Shown here: positions 24,739 to 32,655 of the stretch, piece by piece
Numbering within the stretch: position 1 is the stretch's first letter
Layout of the letters: each line of letters starts with the position of its first letter
Origin: Pseudoduganella rivuli
GTDB taxonomy: Bacteria; Pseudomonadota; Gammaproteobacteria; Burkholderiales; Burkholderiaceae_D
Direction of reading: 5' to 3'
NCBI RefSeq assembly: GCF_009674485.1
Contig: NZ_WKJJ01000028.1
Location: 28,074 to 92,073 of the forward strand
Length of the DNA: 64,000 bases
Notes under the pieces: generated by a model
The model's input: the letters and a program-made list of their open reading frames with translations, nothing else
What the model was told of the DNA's origin: nothing
The model's database searches: none
Program-made: the position numbers and the translations under genes

Positions 24739-25512
24739 TCAATGCGCGGACCTTGGCGGATGCAGCGGCCTGGGTCCCGCCGCATAGACGCCCACGGCAA
24801 TCCCCGTCAGGCACCAGACGATCAGCGCGCCGGACGGCAAGTCATACAACGTCGACAGCACCAGCCCGGACGCATAGCCGCCCGCGCCGATCAGGTACGC
24901 CAGCAGCAACTGGCGTTTGGCATAGTGGCGTACCGCCAGCGCCGGCACGATCAGGCTGGTGAACACCAGGTACACGCCCACCAGTTGCACCGACGCCGTC
25001 ACGGCCAGCGCGAACAGCAGGTAAAACGGCAGGCGCCCCAGCTGGCCGTGCAGGAAATACAGCGCCAGCCCAATCACGCCCGTGACAATGGCCGGTAACA
25101 CCAGCTGGCTGTAGCGCACCCACAGGATTTGCCCCGCCAGTAAGTCCTGCAAATGTTCGCCGCCATGGGGATCGTGCGCCACCAGCAGCAAGCCGGCGGT
25201 GGCGGCCAGGATGAACAGCACGCCGATCTGCGCTTCCTGCACGTCCGGCCACTGTTTTTCCGTCCACGTCAGCAACAGCGCGCCCAGCACCGCGGCGCAG
25301 GCGGCCGCGCCCTGCACTGCCCATCCCTGCGGATCGAGATCGCCCACGCCGGCAATGATGACACCCAGCGCGGCAATCTGTGCAATGGCAAGGTCAATGA
25401 AGACAATGCCCCGCTTCAGCACTTGTGAGCCGAGCGGGACGTGGGTCAGCAACACCAGCAAGCCGGCGGCCAGGGCCGGCGCAATGATGGTCAGGTCGAG
25501 GCCGCCGTCCAT
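24739..25512 (-). CDS. Zinc-type ABC transporter permease (ZnuB/ABC-3 family)
   Basis: 257-aa inner-membrane permease with about eight helices, of the ABC-3 family that imports Zn2+ or Mn2+. The start MDGGLDLTIIAPAL overlaps the stop of the upstream binding-protein gene by one base (TAATG). It has the family segments PLGSQVLKRGIVFIDLAIAQ and VYLVFTSLIVPALA. It is the last gene of the operon; no ATPase follows, as the next gene is convergent. The required ZnuC-like ATPase must be encoded elsewhere. Confidence 0.9.
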   Translation of the reverse strand: MDGGLDLTIIAPALAAGLLVLLTHVPLGSQVLKRGIVFIDLAIAQIAALGVIIAGVGDLDPQGWAVQGAAACAAVLGALLLTWTEKQWPDVQEAQIGVLFILAATAGLLLVAHDPHGGEHLQDLLAGQILWVRYSQLVLPAIVTGVIGLALYFLHGQLGRLPFYLLFALAVTASVQLVGVYLVFTSLIVPALAVRHYAKRQLLLAYLIGAGGYASGLVLSTLYDLPSGALIVWCLTGIAVGVYAAGPRPLHPPRSAH

Positions 25513-26423
25513 TACTTGTTCGCCTCCAGCAGCTTTTGCACGGTGCTGTCGAAGAACGAGAACAAGTCTTTGCTCTTGTCGTCGCCGCCGACAGTGAATG
25601 GCAAGGTCACGGCGGGGATTTTCGCGTGTTCGGACAGCCATTGCGATGCGCGGGCATCCTGGTAGCCGGCGCGCACCACCATTTTTGCCGGCTGCTTTTG
25701 CAGTTGCGCCAGCAAGCCGTTCAAGTGCGCGGCCGACGGTTCCACGCCGGGCTTGGGTTCCAGCGTCCCGACCTGGCGCATGCCCAGCCACGCCATCAGG
25801 TACTCCATGTTTTTATGGTGCTCCACCAGCGCCACGCCTTTCAGGGGCGCGGCCTGCTGTTCCCACCTGGCCGTTGCGGCGGTCCAGCGCGCGGCGAAGT
25901 CCTTGTAGCGGCCATCGTAATACGCGGCGTTGGCGGCGTCGAGTTCACCCAGCCGCCTGGCCAGCGCCGTCGCCACCAGGCCGATATTTTTCGGATTCTG
26001 CTGGATGTGCGGATTGCCGGCCGCATGCACGTCGCCTTCCGCGCGGTCCAGTTTCGTCGGCACGTCGAGGCGCGGCACCAGCGGGCCCGCCAGGAATTGG
26101 CCAGGCTGGCCGTCGGCGATCTTGCTGTTGCCCGATTGCTGGATCAGCACCGGCAGCCAGCCCACTTCCAGTTCCAGGCCGGTGCACACCAGCAAATTAG
26201 CATTGCGCGTGCGGGCAATCAGGCTGGGGCGCGCTTCCACGCGGTGCGGGTCCTGCAGCGCCGTGGTGGCCGACGATACCTTGACTTTATCGCCGCCCAG
26301 TTCCTTGACCAGCGCTTCCCATTCCGGTTCACAGGCCAGCACGTTCAGCGCGGCGCTGGCGGGGGCCGCCCACAACGTGGCGGCGGCGATCAGGGCGGAG
26401 CAAATTGGTGTAGACAGTTTCAT
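25512..26423 (-). CDS. Periplasmic zinc-binding protein (ZnuA-like, cluster A-I)
   Basis: 303-aa solute-binding protein with signal peptide cleaved after PASA (about residue 24). Likely metal ligands are H60 (QDPHRVEA), H139 (GNPHIQQNP) and H202/H203 (VEHHKNMEYL), with an acidic residue near the C-terminus (GGDDKSKDLF). The acidic/His-rich loop of many zinc-specific ZnuA proteins is short here. It hands metal to the adjacent permease. It lies 11 bp after the outer-membrane protein gene, in one operon. Confidence 0.9.
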   Translation of the reverse strand: MKLSTPICSALIAAATLWAAPASAALNVLACEPEWEALVKELGGDKVKVSSATTALQDPHRVEARPSLIARTRNANLLVCTGLELEVGWLPVLIQQSGNSKIADGQPGQFLAGPLVPRLDVPTKLDRAEGDVHAAGNPHIQQNPKNIGLVATALARRLGELDAANAAYYDGRYKDFAARWTAATARWEQQAAPLKGVALVEHHKNMEYLMAWLGMRQVGTLEPKPGVEPSAAHLNGLLAQLQKQPAKMVVRAGYQDARASQWLSEHAKIPAVTLPFTVGGDDKSKDLFSFFDSTVQKLLEANK

Positions 26424-26434
26424 GACGGGACTCC

Positions 26435-27895
26435 TCAGAAAGCGTGGGCCGCGTGCGTACCGAGGCTCATGATGTATTGCAGGATGACCTGGTTGTCGGT
26501 GGCGCCAGGACGGGATTTGTCTTGTGCGAATTGCAGGCGCAGGCGCGAGAATTCGGAGGGACTGTAATCGAACATGATGCTGGTCTTGCGCGGCGAGTAC
26601 GGTTGCAGGATGGCGAAGCTGTCGGCCGCCAGCGTGCCGTCGTCGACCAGCGCGATGTGGCGCGCGCCCGGATTCAGGCGGTCGTAGCGCAAGCCCGCGC
26701 GCCAGTTTGGCATGAACTGATAGACGCCTTGCAGATACCAGCCGGATTGCTTGCCCGTATAGGCGCTGCTGTAGACGCGGCCCAGCGGACCATCGGCCGG
26801 CGCCGTGTCGTAGTCCAGCGTGCCGTCATCCTTGCTGCGGAAATACTCGCCCTGCAATTTGAAATTCGTGATGGACGAATTGCCGTTCGGCGCCCACTTA
26901 TAAATCGCATCGGCGATGAAGGTTGTGCTCTTGCCGCTGAAGGCATGGGCCAGGCCATCCTCTTCCCAGCCGCGCTGTTCCGCGTGGGTGCGCAGCAGCG
27001 ACAAGCCGGCGCGGTAGCTGGACGAGGCGCCGATATCGTCACCCACGCGGGCAAACGCCGCCACGGAATTGGCGCCATTACGGTTGCGGGCCGTGCCCGG
27101 GAAGTTGGCGCCGTTGCCCAGTTCCACGCCCAATTCGACGAACTGGTCCAGCGGCGCCAGCCATTTGGCCTGCACGCCGTCGGACTTGAATTGGCCGCCG
27201 AGGAACACCTGGTACGCCAGCGGCGCATCGGCAAAGTCCCACGTGTGGCTGTGCTGGCTGTTCAGGTAACCGATGGCCGACAGGAAGCGCCCGGCCTTGA
27301 CGTTGAAGCCACCGCCCAGGTCACGGGTCTGGATGAACGCTTCTTCCACTTCCGCTTCGTTTTCCGGCGTCAGCGCGAAGGTCAGCTGGCCGGCAAACAT
27401 CGGGTCGATATTGGCGCGCAGCGTGATTTCCGATTCGCCCAGGCTGAAGCCTTTCGCACCGGGACCGGTTTCACCGCCCGGCGGCAGCATGCCTTGCACC
27501 TTGTATTGTTCCGGGTCCTGCTTCAGGCGCTGGAACGAGCCGCCGAGGATGGCGGAAATGTCCGGGTTGAACGCATTACTGGATGCCTGCACCGGTGCCG
27601 CCGGTGCGCCCTGCGCCGGCGCCGGCGCAGAGTTTTGCGCCTGCGCCGCGCTGGCGTTGCTGTCGGCCTGCTGCGCCGTCGCCACGGCGGCTTTCGCCTC
27701 ACTTTGAGCGGCCGTGGCCTGGGCTTGCGCCTGGGCCAGCCGCTGCTCCAGCGCGGCCAGGCGCGCCTCGTACGCTTCCTTCATCTGGCGGATCTGTTCG
27801 CGGATTTCCGCCAGTTCCTTGGTTTCTTTGGCCTGCGCCATGGGCGCAACAAATGCAGCGGCCAGCGCCGCAACGATGACACTTTTCTTCAACAT
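26435..27895 (-). CDS. Outer-membrane beta-barrel protein with N-terminal coiled coil
   Basis: 486-aa exported protein. A signal peptide (MLKKSVIVAALAAAFVAPMA) is followed by a strong coiled coil (residues about 25-75, KELAEIREQIRQMKEAYEAR), an Ala/Pro/Gln-rich linker, and a barrel of about 370 residues ending in aromatic/hydrophobic strands. It resembles trimeric porin-like proteins that occur with zinc uptake genes in betaproteobacteria. It is co-transcribed with the zinc binding protein and permease, so passage of zinc across the outer membrane is the likely role. The final residue is phenylalanine, typical of outer-membrane proteins recognised by the BAM complex. Confidence 0.8.
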   Translation of the reverse strand: MLKKSVIVAALAAAFVAPMAQAKETKELAEIREQIRQMKEAYEARLAALEQRLAQAQAQATAAQSEAKAAVATAQQADSNASAAQAQNSAPAPAQGAPAAPVQASSNAFNPDISAILGGSFQRLKQDPEQYKVQGMLPPGGETGPGAKGFSLGESEITLRANIDPMFAGQLTFALTPENEAEVEEAFIQTRDLGGGFNVKAGRFLSAIGYLNSQHSHTWDFADAPLAYQVFLGGQFKSDGVQAKWLAPLDQFVELGVELGNGANFPGTARNRNGANSVAAFARVGDDIGASSSYRAGLSLLRTHAEQRGWEEDGLAHAFSGKSTTFIADAIYKWAPNGNSSITNFKLQGEYFRSKDDGTLDYDTAPADGPLGRVYSSAYTGKQSGWYLQGVYQFMPNWRAGLRYDRLNPGARHIALVDDGTLAADSFAILQPYSPRKTSIMFDYSPSEFSRLRLQFAQDKSRPGATDNQVILQYIMSLGTHAAHAF

Positions 27896-27977
27896 CTTGA
27901 ATCCTGTTTTTGTATAGGTATAGGCGAGCCGGCGCGTGTGCGGAACAAAGCGCAGCGGCCCGGATGGCAATACGGAA

Positions 27978-28334
27978 TCAGGCGATGGAAGGAGGAGCGC
28001 GGGACTGGAAGACGCAGACGGTGCGCTGGCACGCGACAGGCGTGTCAGTGACCAGGACCAGGGGCGCCGCGTGTTCGACGACCGGGAAGGTGTAAGACGG
28101 GGTATCGAGCGCGTGGGCGATTTGCGCGAAGGCCAGGCACTGGTCGCAATTCTGGTCCAGCGCCAGGTTTTTCGACGCGCCGAAGTTTTGTCCGGCGGCG
28201 TCGCGTTCAACTACCTGTTGCCGGCTCTGGCTGACATCCGACAAGTGCGATATCGCGTGCGTGATCCCCAGCTGCTGGGACAGTACCAGCAGCAGCGACA
28301 GCAAGGCATAAGCGATATGGCGTTTCAGTATCAC
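27978..28334 (-). CDS. Small exported Cys/His protein (DUF2946-like), first gene of the zinc cluster
   Basis: 118-aa protein with an N-terminal hydrophobic signal (MILKRHIAYALLSLLLVLSQ) from a GTG start. It contains HAISHLS, CDQCLAFAQIAHA and the C-terminal RAPPS motif seen in DUF2946-type metal-associated proteins. The paired cysteines and histidines suggest metal binding in the periplasm or at the membrane. It lies 82 bp upstream of the outer-membrane protein gene and probably leads the operon. No clear Zur box could be picked out in the upstream sequence. Confidence 0.6.
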   Translation of the reverse strand: MILKRHIAYALLSLLLVLSQQLGITHAISHLSDVSQSRQQVVERDAAGQNFGASKNLALDQNCDQCLAFAQIAHALDTPSYTFPVVEHAAPLVLVTDTPVACQRTVCVFQSRAPPSIA

Positions 28335-28448
28335 AGCACGAAGCTTGTATAGATGAATGGGCGTATTGTAATCAGTCCGTCAATTTTTCCAAGCATTTTT
28401 TAACGGAGTGCGTATCGTACTGTAACAAACCCGCTACCAGGTAACGCG

Positions 28449-29075
28449 CTAGGCCGCTGCCTTGCTGAGGAACGCATGGACTTTGGCCGCCGCCAGCTTG
28501 TTCACCGACATCAGCAATTCCGGCGCCACTTCCGCGTAGCCATAACGGCGCCCCAGGTGTTGCGCGATGTGCAGCAGCACTTGCGCCGCCACTTCCGCAT
28601 CGGCTTCGGCCCGGTGGGCCGTGCCTTTGAAGCGGATGCCCAGGCTGCCGGACAAGGTGCCCAGCTTGTAGCTGCCCAGTTCGGGGAACACGCGGCGCGC
28701 CAGTTTCAGCGAACACACCGGTCCCAGGTGGCGTGCGGCAAGGCCGCAACGGGCGCTTTCCGCGTGCAGGAATTTTTCATCGAAGCTGGCGTTGTGGGCC
28801 GACAGCGTATCGCCGCCGATAAACTCCACCAATTGCGGCACCACTTCGCTGGCCGGCGGCGCACTGTCCACCATCTGCTGCGTGATGCCTGTCAGGCCGG
28901 TAATGAACGCAGGAATGCGCACGCCGCAATTGACCAGCGACACGTAGCGGTCCGTGATGCGGCCGTCTTCGATGCGCAGCGCCGCCACTTCCGTGATGCG
29001 GTCACCATTGTCCGGCGACAGGCCGGTGGTCTCGAAGTCCAGCATGACAATCGGTTTGCTGTAGACGGCCATCAT
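28449..29075 (-). CDS. DnaQ/PolC-like 3'-5' exonuclease
   Basis: 208-aa DEDDh exonuclease with all three motifs: ExoI DFETTG, ExoII HNASFDEKFL and ExoIII HRAEADAEVA. It is not fused to a polymerase. Stand-alone proteins of this type trim DNA or RNA 3' ends. Its ATG overlaps the stop of the Hsp70-like gene (ATGA), which implies coupled translation with a chaperone-type protein; why the two are linked is not known. Confidence 0.88.
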   Translation of the reverse strand: MMAVYSKPIVMLDFETTGLSPDNGDRITEVAALRIEDGRITDRYVSLVNCGVRIPAFITGLTGITQQMVDSAPPASEVVPQLVEFIGGDTLSAHNASFDEKFLHAESARCGLAARHLGPVCSLKLARRVFPELGSYKLGTLSGSLGIRFKGTAHRAEADAEVAAQVLLHIAQHLGRRYGYAEVAPELLMSVNKLAAAKVHAFLSKAAA

Positions 29076-30328
29076 GCGCCCCCGAATTTGCGCACGGCGT
29101 CCAGCGCCAGGCCGGCGCCGATGCTGCCGAACAGATCGCCTTCGACGCGGCGCGCGGATGGCACTACGGCGGCAATGCGTTCGCGCAGCGATTGCACGCC
29201 GGACGAACCGCCGGTGAAGAACACGGTGTCAACCGCATCGGCGGCCACGCCCGCGTCGCGCAGCATCGCTTGCACGGTTTGCTCGACGGAGCCCACCAGG
29301 TGGCCGATGGCGCTATTGAAACCGTCGCGCGTCAGGTCGACGTGCACGGGCGGAATCAGGCGGTCCAGGTGCAGTTGCACGTCGGCCGCACCGGACAGTG
29401 CGATCTTGCCCTCTTCCACCTGCATGGCCAGCCAGTGGCCGGCGCGTTCCTCGATCAGGTTTTGCAGGCGGCCCAGTTTTTCCGGTTCGCGCGCATCGCG
29501 CAGCAATTCCACCAGTTGCGCATGCATTTTCTTGGTGTACGCCTGGTTGATGGTGTGCCACGTGGCCAGGTTGAAGTAATAGCTGGACGGCACTTCGGCG
29601 CCGCCATTCAATTGCGTGCCCAGGCCCAGCAGCGGCATCACGCTGGACAGGCTCAGGTATTTATCGAAATCCGTGCCGCCGATGTGCACACCACCCGTGG
29701 CGAGGATGTCGTCACGCCGGTCGGATTTGGCAATCCGCTCCGGCGCCAGCCGTACCAGCGAAAAGTCCGACGTGCCGCCGCCGATGTCGGCGATCAGCAC
29801 CAGTTCTTCGCGGCCGATCTGCGATTCATAGTCGAAGGCCGCGGCAATCGGTTCGTACTGGAACGCGATGTCCTTGAAGCCGACGGCGCGCGCCACGTCG
29901 GCCAGCGTCTGCTCGGCCAGTTTGTCGTTGTCCGCGTTGTCATCGATGAAATACACGGGGCGGCCAAACACGGCGGACGTCAGCGGCCGCCCTGCTTCGC
30001 GCTCGGCCCGGCGTTTCAGTTCGCCGATGAATTGCTGCAGCAATACGCGGAATGGCAGCGCGCGGCCCGCCACTTCGGTCTGGCCATCGATCAGCGACGT
30101 GCCCAGCAAGCTCTTCATGGACCGCATCAGGCGGCCTTCATAACCGGCCAGGTACTCCGTCAGCGCGGCTCTGCCATAGCTGGTAGTATCGTCATCGGCA
30201 TTGAAAAACACGACGGAAGGCAGCGTCACTTTGCCGTCTTCCAGTGTCAGCATGGTGGGATGGCCTGGACGCACCCAGCCTACTGTGGAATTGGACGTGC
30301 CGAAATCAACGCCGCATGCTGTGGCCAT
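29072..30328 (-). CDS. Hsp70-family protein, YegD-like
   Basis: 418-aa actin-like ATPase domain related to Hsp70 without the substrate-binding domain, like E. coli YegD. Phosphate-1 loop GVDFGTSNSTVG and phosphate-2 loop LIADIGGGTSDFSL are intact, as is the adenosine motif FFTGGSSGVQSL. The start MATACGVDFG is chosen because the ATPase motif begins there, with AGGTAGGC upstream. It is co-translated with the exonuclease. The client or role is unknown for this family. Confidence 0.88.
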   Translation of the reverse strand: MATACGVDFGTSNSTVGWVRPGHPTMLTLEDGKVTLPSVVFFNADDDTTSYGRAALTEYLAGYEGRLMRSMKSLLGTSLIDGQTEVAGRALPFRVLLQQFIGELKRRAEREAGRPLTSAVFGRPVYFIDDNADNDKLAEQTLADVARAVGFKDIAFQYEPIAAAFDYESQIGREELVLIADIGGGTSDFSLVRLAPERIAKSDRRDDILATGGVHIGGTDFDKYLSLSSVMPLLGLGTQLNGGAEVPSSYYFNLATWHTINQAYTKKMHAQLVELLRDAREPEKLGRLQNLIEERAGHWLAMQVEEGKIALSGAADVQLHLDRLIPPVHVDLTRDGFNSAIGHLVGSVEQTVQAMLRDAGVAADAVDTVFFTGGSSGVQSLRERIAAVVPSARRVEGDLFGSIGAGLALDAVRKFGGA

Positions 30329-30524
30329 GCCTACCTCCGATAAAAGGGGCGGAATTATAACAGAATTGACCGGAAATAACGCCACTTGCCGGTTAGTAGT
30401 TTCCACGCGTCAATTAGCTACAATTTTAGTTCATTTACGTGCAAACTATTGCCTTTGAGTAAGAGCGTAAGCTATCCTCGAGGACAACTATATACATGCT
30501 TGCTGGCATGGCCCTACAAAGACG

Positions 30525-31616
30525 ATGAGAACAAAGCAATCCGCGCCTGCGTTGAGTCTTGCAGAGCATAAAGCAGCAATCCAGAAAGAAAACCGCCGGG
30601 TCACGTCGTACGACGTGGCGCTGGTCGCGGGCGTGTCGCAATCGGCCGTATCCCGCTGTTTCAAGCCGGGCGCCAGCGTCTCGAAGGCCACCTATGCGCG
30701 CGTCATGAAAGCCGCCGCCGCGCTGGATTACATTCCGAATGCCGCCGCCCGCAGCCTGATTACCCGCCGCACCAACATGGTCGCGGTCATCATTTCCAAC
30801 CTGGCCAACCTGGCCTATCCGGAAGCCCTGTCTGAACTGAGCCAGCACATCGGCCGGCGCGGCAAGCGCGTGCTGCTGTTCACGTTGCAGCGCGAAACCG
30901 ATATCGGCGCCGTGCTGAACGACGTGTGGCAATACCAGGTCGACGGCGTGATCGCCGCCGCCACGCTGACCGATGAACAGGTCGCGGAATTCGAACGCCG
31001 CCGCATGCCCTTGGTCGTGTTCAACCGCGGCTTGCGCGGCCAGGCCGTCAACACCGTCGCGTGCGACCACTACGAAGCGGGCCACATGCTGGTGGCCAAG
31101 CTGGCCACGGCCGGCCACCGCATCATCGCCATCATCGACGGTCCGGAAGACAACATTGTCGGCAGCGAACGCCGGCGCGGCGCGGCCGACAAGCTGGCGG
31201 AACTGGGTTTGCCGCCGCCCGTCATCGTGCGCGGCCACTTTGATTACGCCAGCGGCGCGCGCGGCTTGCGCGACATTATTTCCCGCCTGGGCCACGTGCC
31301 GGACGCCGTGATTTGCGGCAGCGACGTGATGGCGATCGGCTGCCTCGATTACGCCCGCCACGAACTGGGATTATCGGTGCCGGCGCAACTGTCGGTGGCG
31401 GGTTTCGACGCCGTCGAGCCGTCGAACTGGCTCAGCTACAACCTCACCACGTTGCGCCAGCCGATCCAGAAAATGGCGTCGGCAGCGGCGGAATTGCTGC
31501 ACAACCTGATCGAGCTGGGTGAAGGCGAAGTGGAAAAGCGGATGTTTGCGTCGCAGTTCATCGAGGGCGCCACGGCGCGGCTGACGACGCTGCCGAGCGT
31601 GTCGCTGGCTGCCTGA
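30525..31616 (+). CDS. LacI-family transcriptional regulator
   Basis: 363-aa regulator. The HTH TSYDVALVAGVSQSAVSR and hinge-type sequence follow a 25-residue N-terminal extension; the periplasmic-binding-like effector domain spans about 80-355. LacI proteins usually control sugar or nucleoside genes, but none lies next to it; both neighbours are unrelated. It may act at a distance. The ATG is 13-25 residues earlier than usual for the family, and the ribosome site is weak, so an internal start is possible. Confidence 0.9.
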   Translation: MRTKQSAPALSLAEHKAAIQKENRRVTSYDVALVAGVSQSAVSRCFKPGASVSKATYARVMKAAAALDYIPNAAARSLITRRTNMVAVIISNLANLAYPEALSELSQHIGRRGKRVLLFTLQRETDIGAVLNDVWQYQVDGVIAAATLTDEQVAEFERRRMPLVVFNRGLRGQAVNTVACDHYEAGHMLVAKLATAGHRIIAIIDGPEDNIVGSERRRGAADKLAELGLPPPVIVRGHFDYASGARGLRDIISRLGHVPDAVICGSDVMAIGCLDYARHELGLSVPAQLSVAGFDAVEPSNWLSYNLTTLRQPIQKMASAAAELLHNLIELGEGEVEKRMFASQFIEGATARLTTLPSVSLAA

Positions 31617-31660
31617 GCGCCGGCACAGCCTGCAGGATTCCCGTCCGGCGCCGCAGATGG

Positions 31661-32125
31661 TCACTCATGTCCGTTCCTCGTCACGTACTGGGCATGGAGC
31701 TTCTGGTGGGCGCTGTTCAAGTCCACTACGTTCAACTGTCCGTTCTTGCCGCAACGGATGACGTTCTCGTTCACCACCGCCTGTTGGACGCCTGCCTTTT
31801 CTCCCATCGCTGCCGTCGCGTCAAAGAAAACAAAGAAGGCTTTACCTCTATACGCGGCGAAGTCGAAACCCTCCCATACGTAAGTCTCTTTGCTCGCGGG
31901 ATAATTCGTCTCGAGCACGCAAAACGCCACTTCGTCACTGTCAAGCTGGGTGAGTTTTTTCCGCAGCAGATCTTGTACCGTCTGAGGCGAAGCGTCTGAC
32001 GGGGTGCGGTCGAAATACTCGATGCCGCCTTGCACACCACTCCACTTAAGGACGGTCTTCTCCATGAGCAGCAGTGCCGCGAATCCTGCCGGCTTGTGCG
32101 TCGCCACGATCACCTTGATTTTCAT
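31661..32125 (-). CDS. Hypothetical cytoplasmic protein, cofilin-like size
   Basis: 154-aa protein starting MKIKVIVATHKPAGF with an excellent GGGAGGAAAG ribosome site; the upstream in-frame extension is ignored for that reason. No signal peptide or membrane segment. The composition (many Phe, Asp and Lys, mixed alpha/beta pattern) is that of a compact soluble protein. The gene looks lower in GC than its neighbours, a possible sign of transfer. No family was recognised. Confidence 0.65.
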   Translation of the reverse strand: MKIKVIVATHKPAGFAALLLMEKTVLKWSGVQGGIEYFDRTPSDASPQTVQDLLRKKLTQLDSDEVAFCVLETNYPASKETYVWEGFDFAAYRGKAFFVFFDATAAMGEKAGVQQAVVNENVIRCGKNGQLNVVDLNSAHQKLHAQYVTRNGHE

Positions 32126-32232
32126 ACGCTTTCCTCCCTGGCGCCATGTACAGGATATCGAGGATAGTTCCGGCGACATACAAATGGCAAATTAAATAAG
32201 CTTGCCGTGTTTCCAACAAACGACTCAACAAT

Positions 32233-32595
32233 TCATCGGACCGCGTCCAGCGCGCGCTGCCTGGCCTTGCTCAGCTGCGACCGGGCTTTTTCATACGACC
32301 ACTGCACCAGCTCGCGCAAATAATCCTCCTGGAATTGCGCCACGCGCACCACCGTCACCCAGTGATACCGCCCCATGTAGCGGGCCGGCTTCACACCCGG
32401 CATGCCGGTCAGCTCCAGGAAACGGTCCGGCGTGGCGCGGAAGCTGAAGCGCCACCGTTCCGGTTCGCTGGTCTTGAAATAGGCAAAGGTCTTGTCGCCG
32501 ACCTTGTAGGTCAGGATATTGCTTGGCGCTCCGTGCAGGGTTTCCACCGCACCGGGAAATGCACGTAGCCAGGTTTTCAGCGCTTCGGTATTCAT
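32233..32595 (-). CDS. MmcQ/YjbR family protein
   Basis: 120-aa protein of the MmcQ/YjbR (CyaY-like fold) family. Typical features are the N-terminal short helix, GAPSNILTYKVGDKTFAYF, and the C-terminal W-containing HWVTVVRVAQFQEDYLRELV segment. These proteins are proposed to bind DNA, but the function is not settled. The start MNTEALKTWL is the family start. It follows cphA on the same strand but is separated from it by a strong terminator, so it is likely to be transcribed on its own. Confidence 0.85.
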   Translation of the reverse strand: MNTEALKTWLRAFPGAVETLHGAPSNILTYKVGDKTFAYFKTSEPERWRFSFRATPDRFLELTGMPGVKPARYMGRYHWVTVVRVAQFQEDYLRELVQWSYEKARSQLSKARQRALDAVR

Positions 32596-32609
32596 TGGGG
32601 ACCGGACAG

Positions 32610-32634
32610 AAAAAAGGCGCCGGTCAAGGCGCCT
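32610..32634 (-). terminator. Intrinsic terminator of the cphA operon
   Basis: On the minus strand AGGCGCC (from 32634) pairs perfectly with GGCGCCT around a 6-nt loop, followed by a run of six T (A6 at 32610-32615 on the plus strand). It lies about 22 bp beyond the cphA stop. Confidence 0.88.
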
Positions 32635-32655
32635 TGGGATACGGGACGACGGCAA

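Noticed and set aside
28335..28448. Possible Zur box upstream of the zinc cluster
   Set aside because: Only imperfect GTA/TAC symmetry was seen; nothing close to a convincing dyad.
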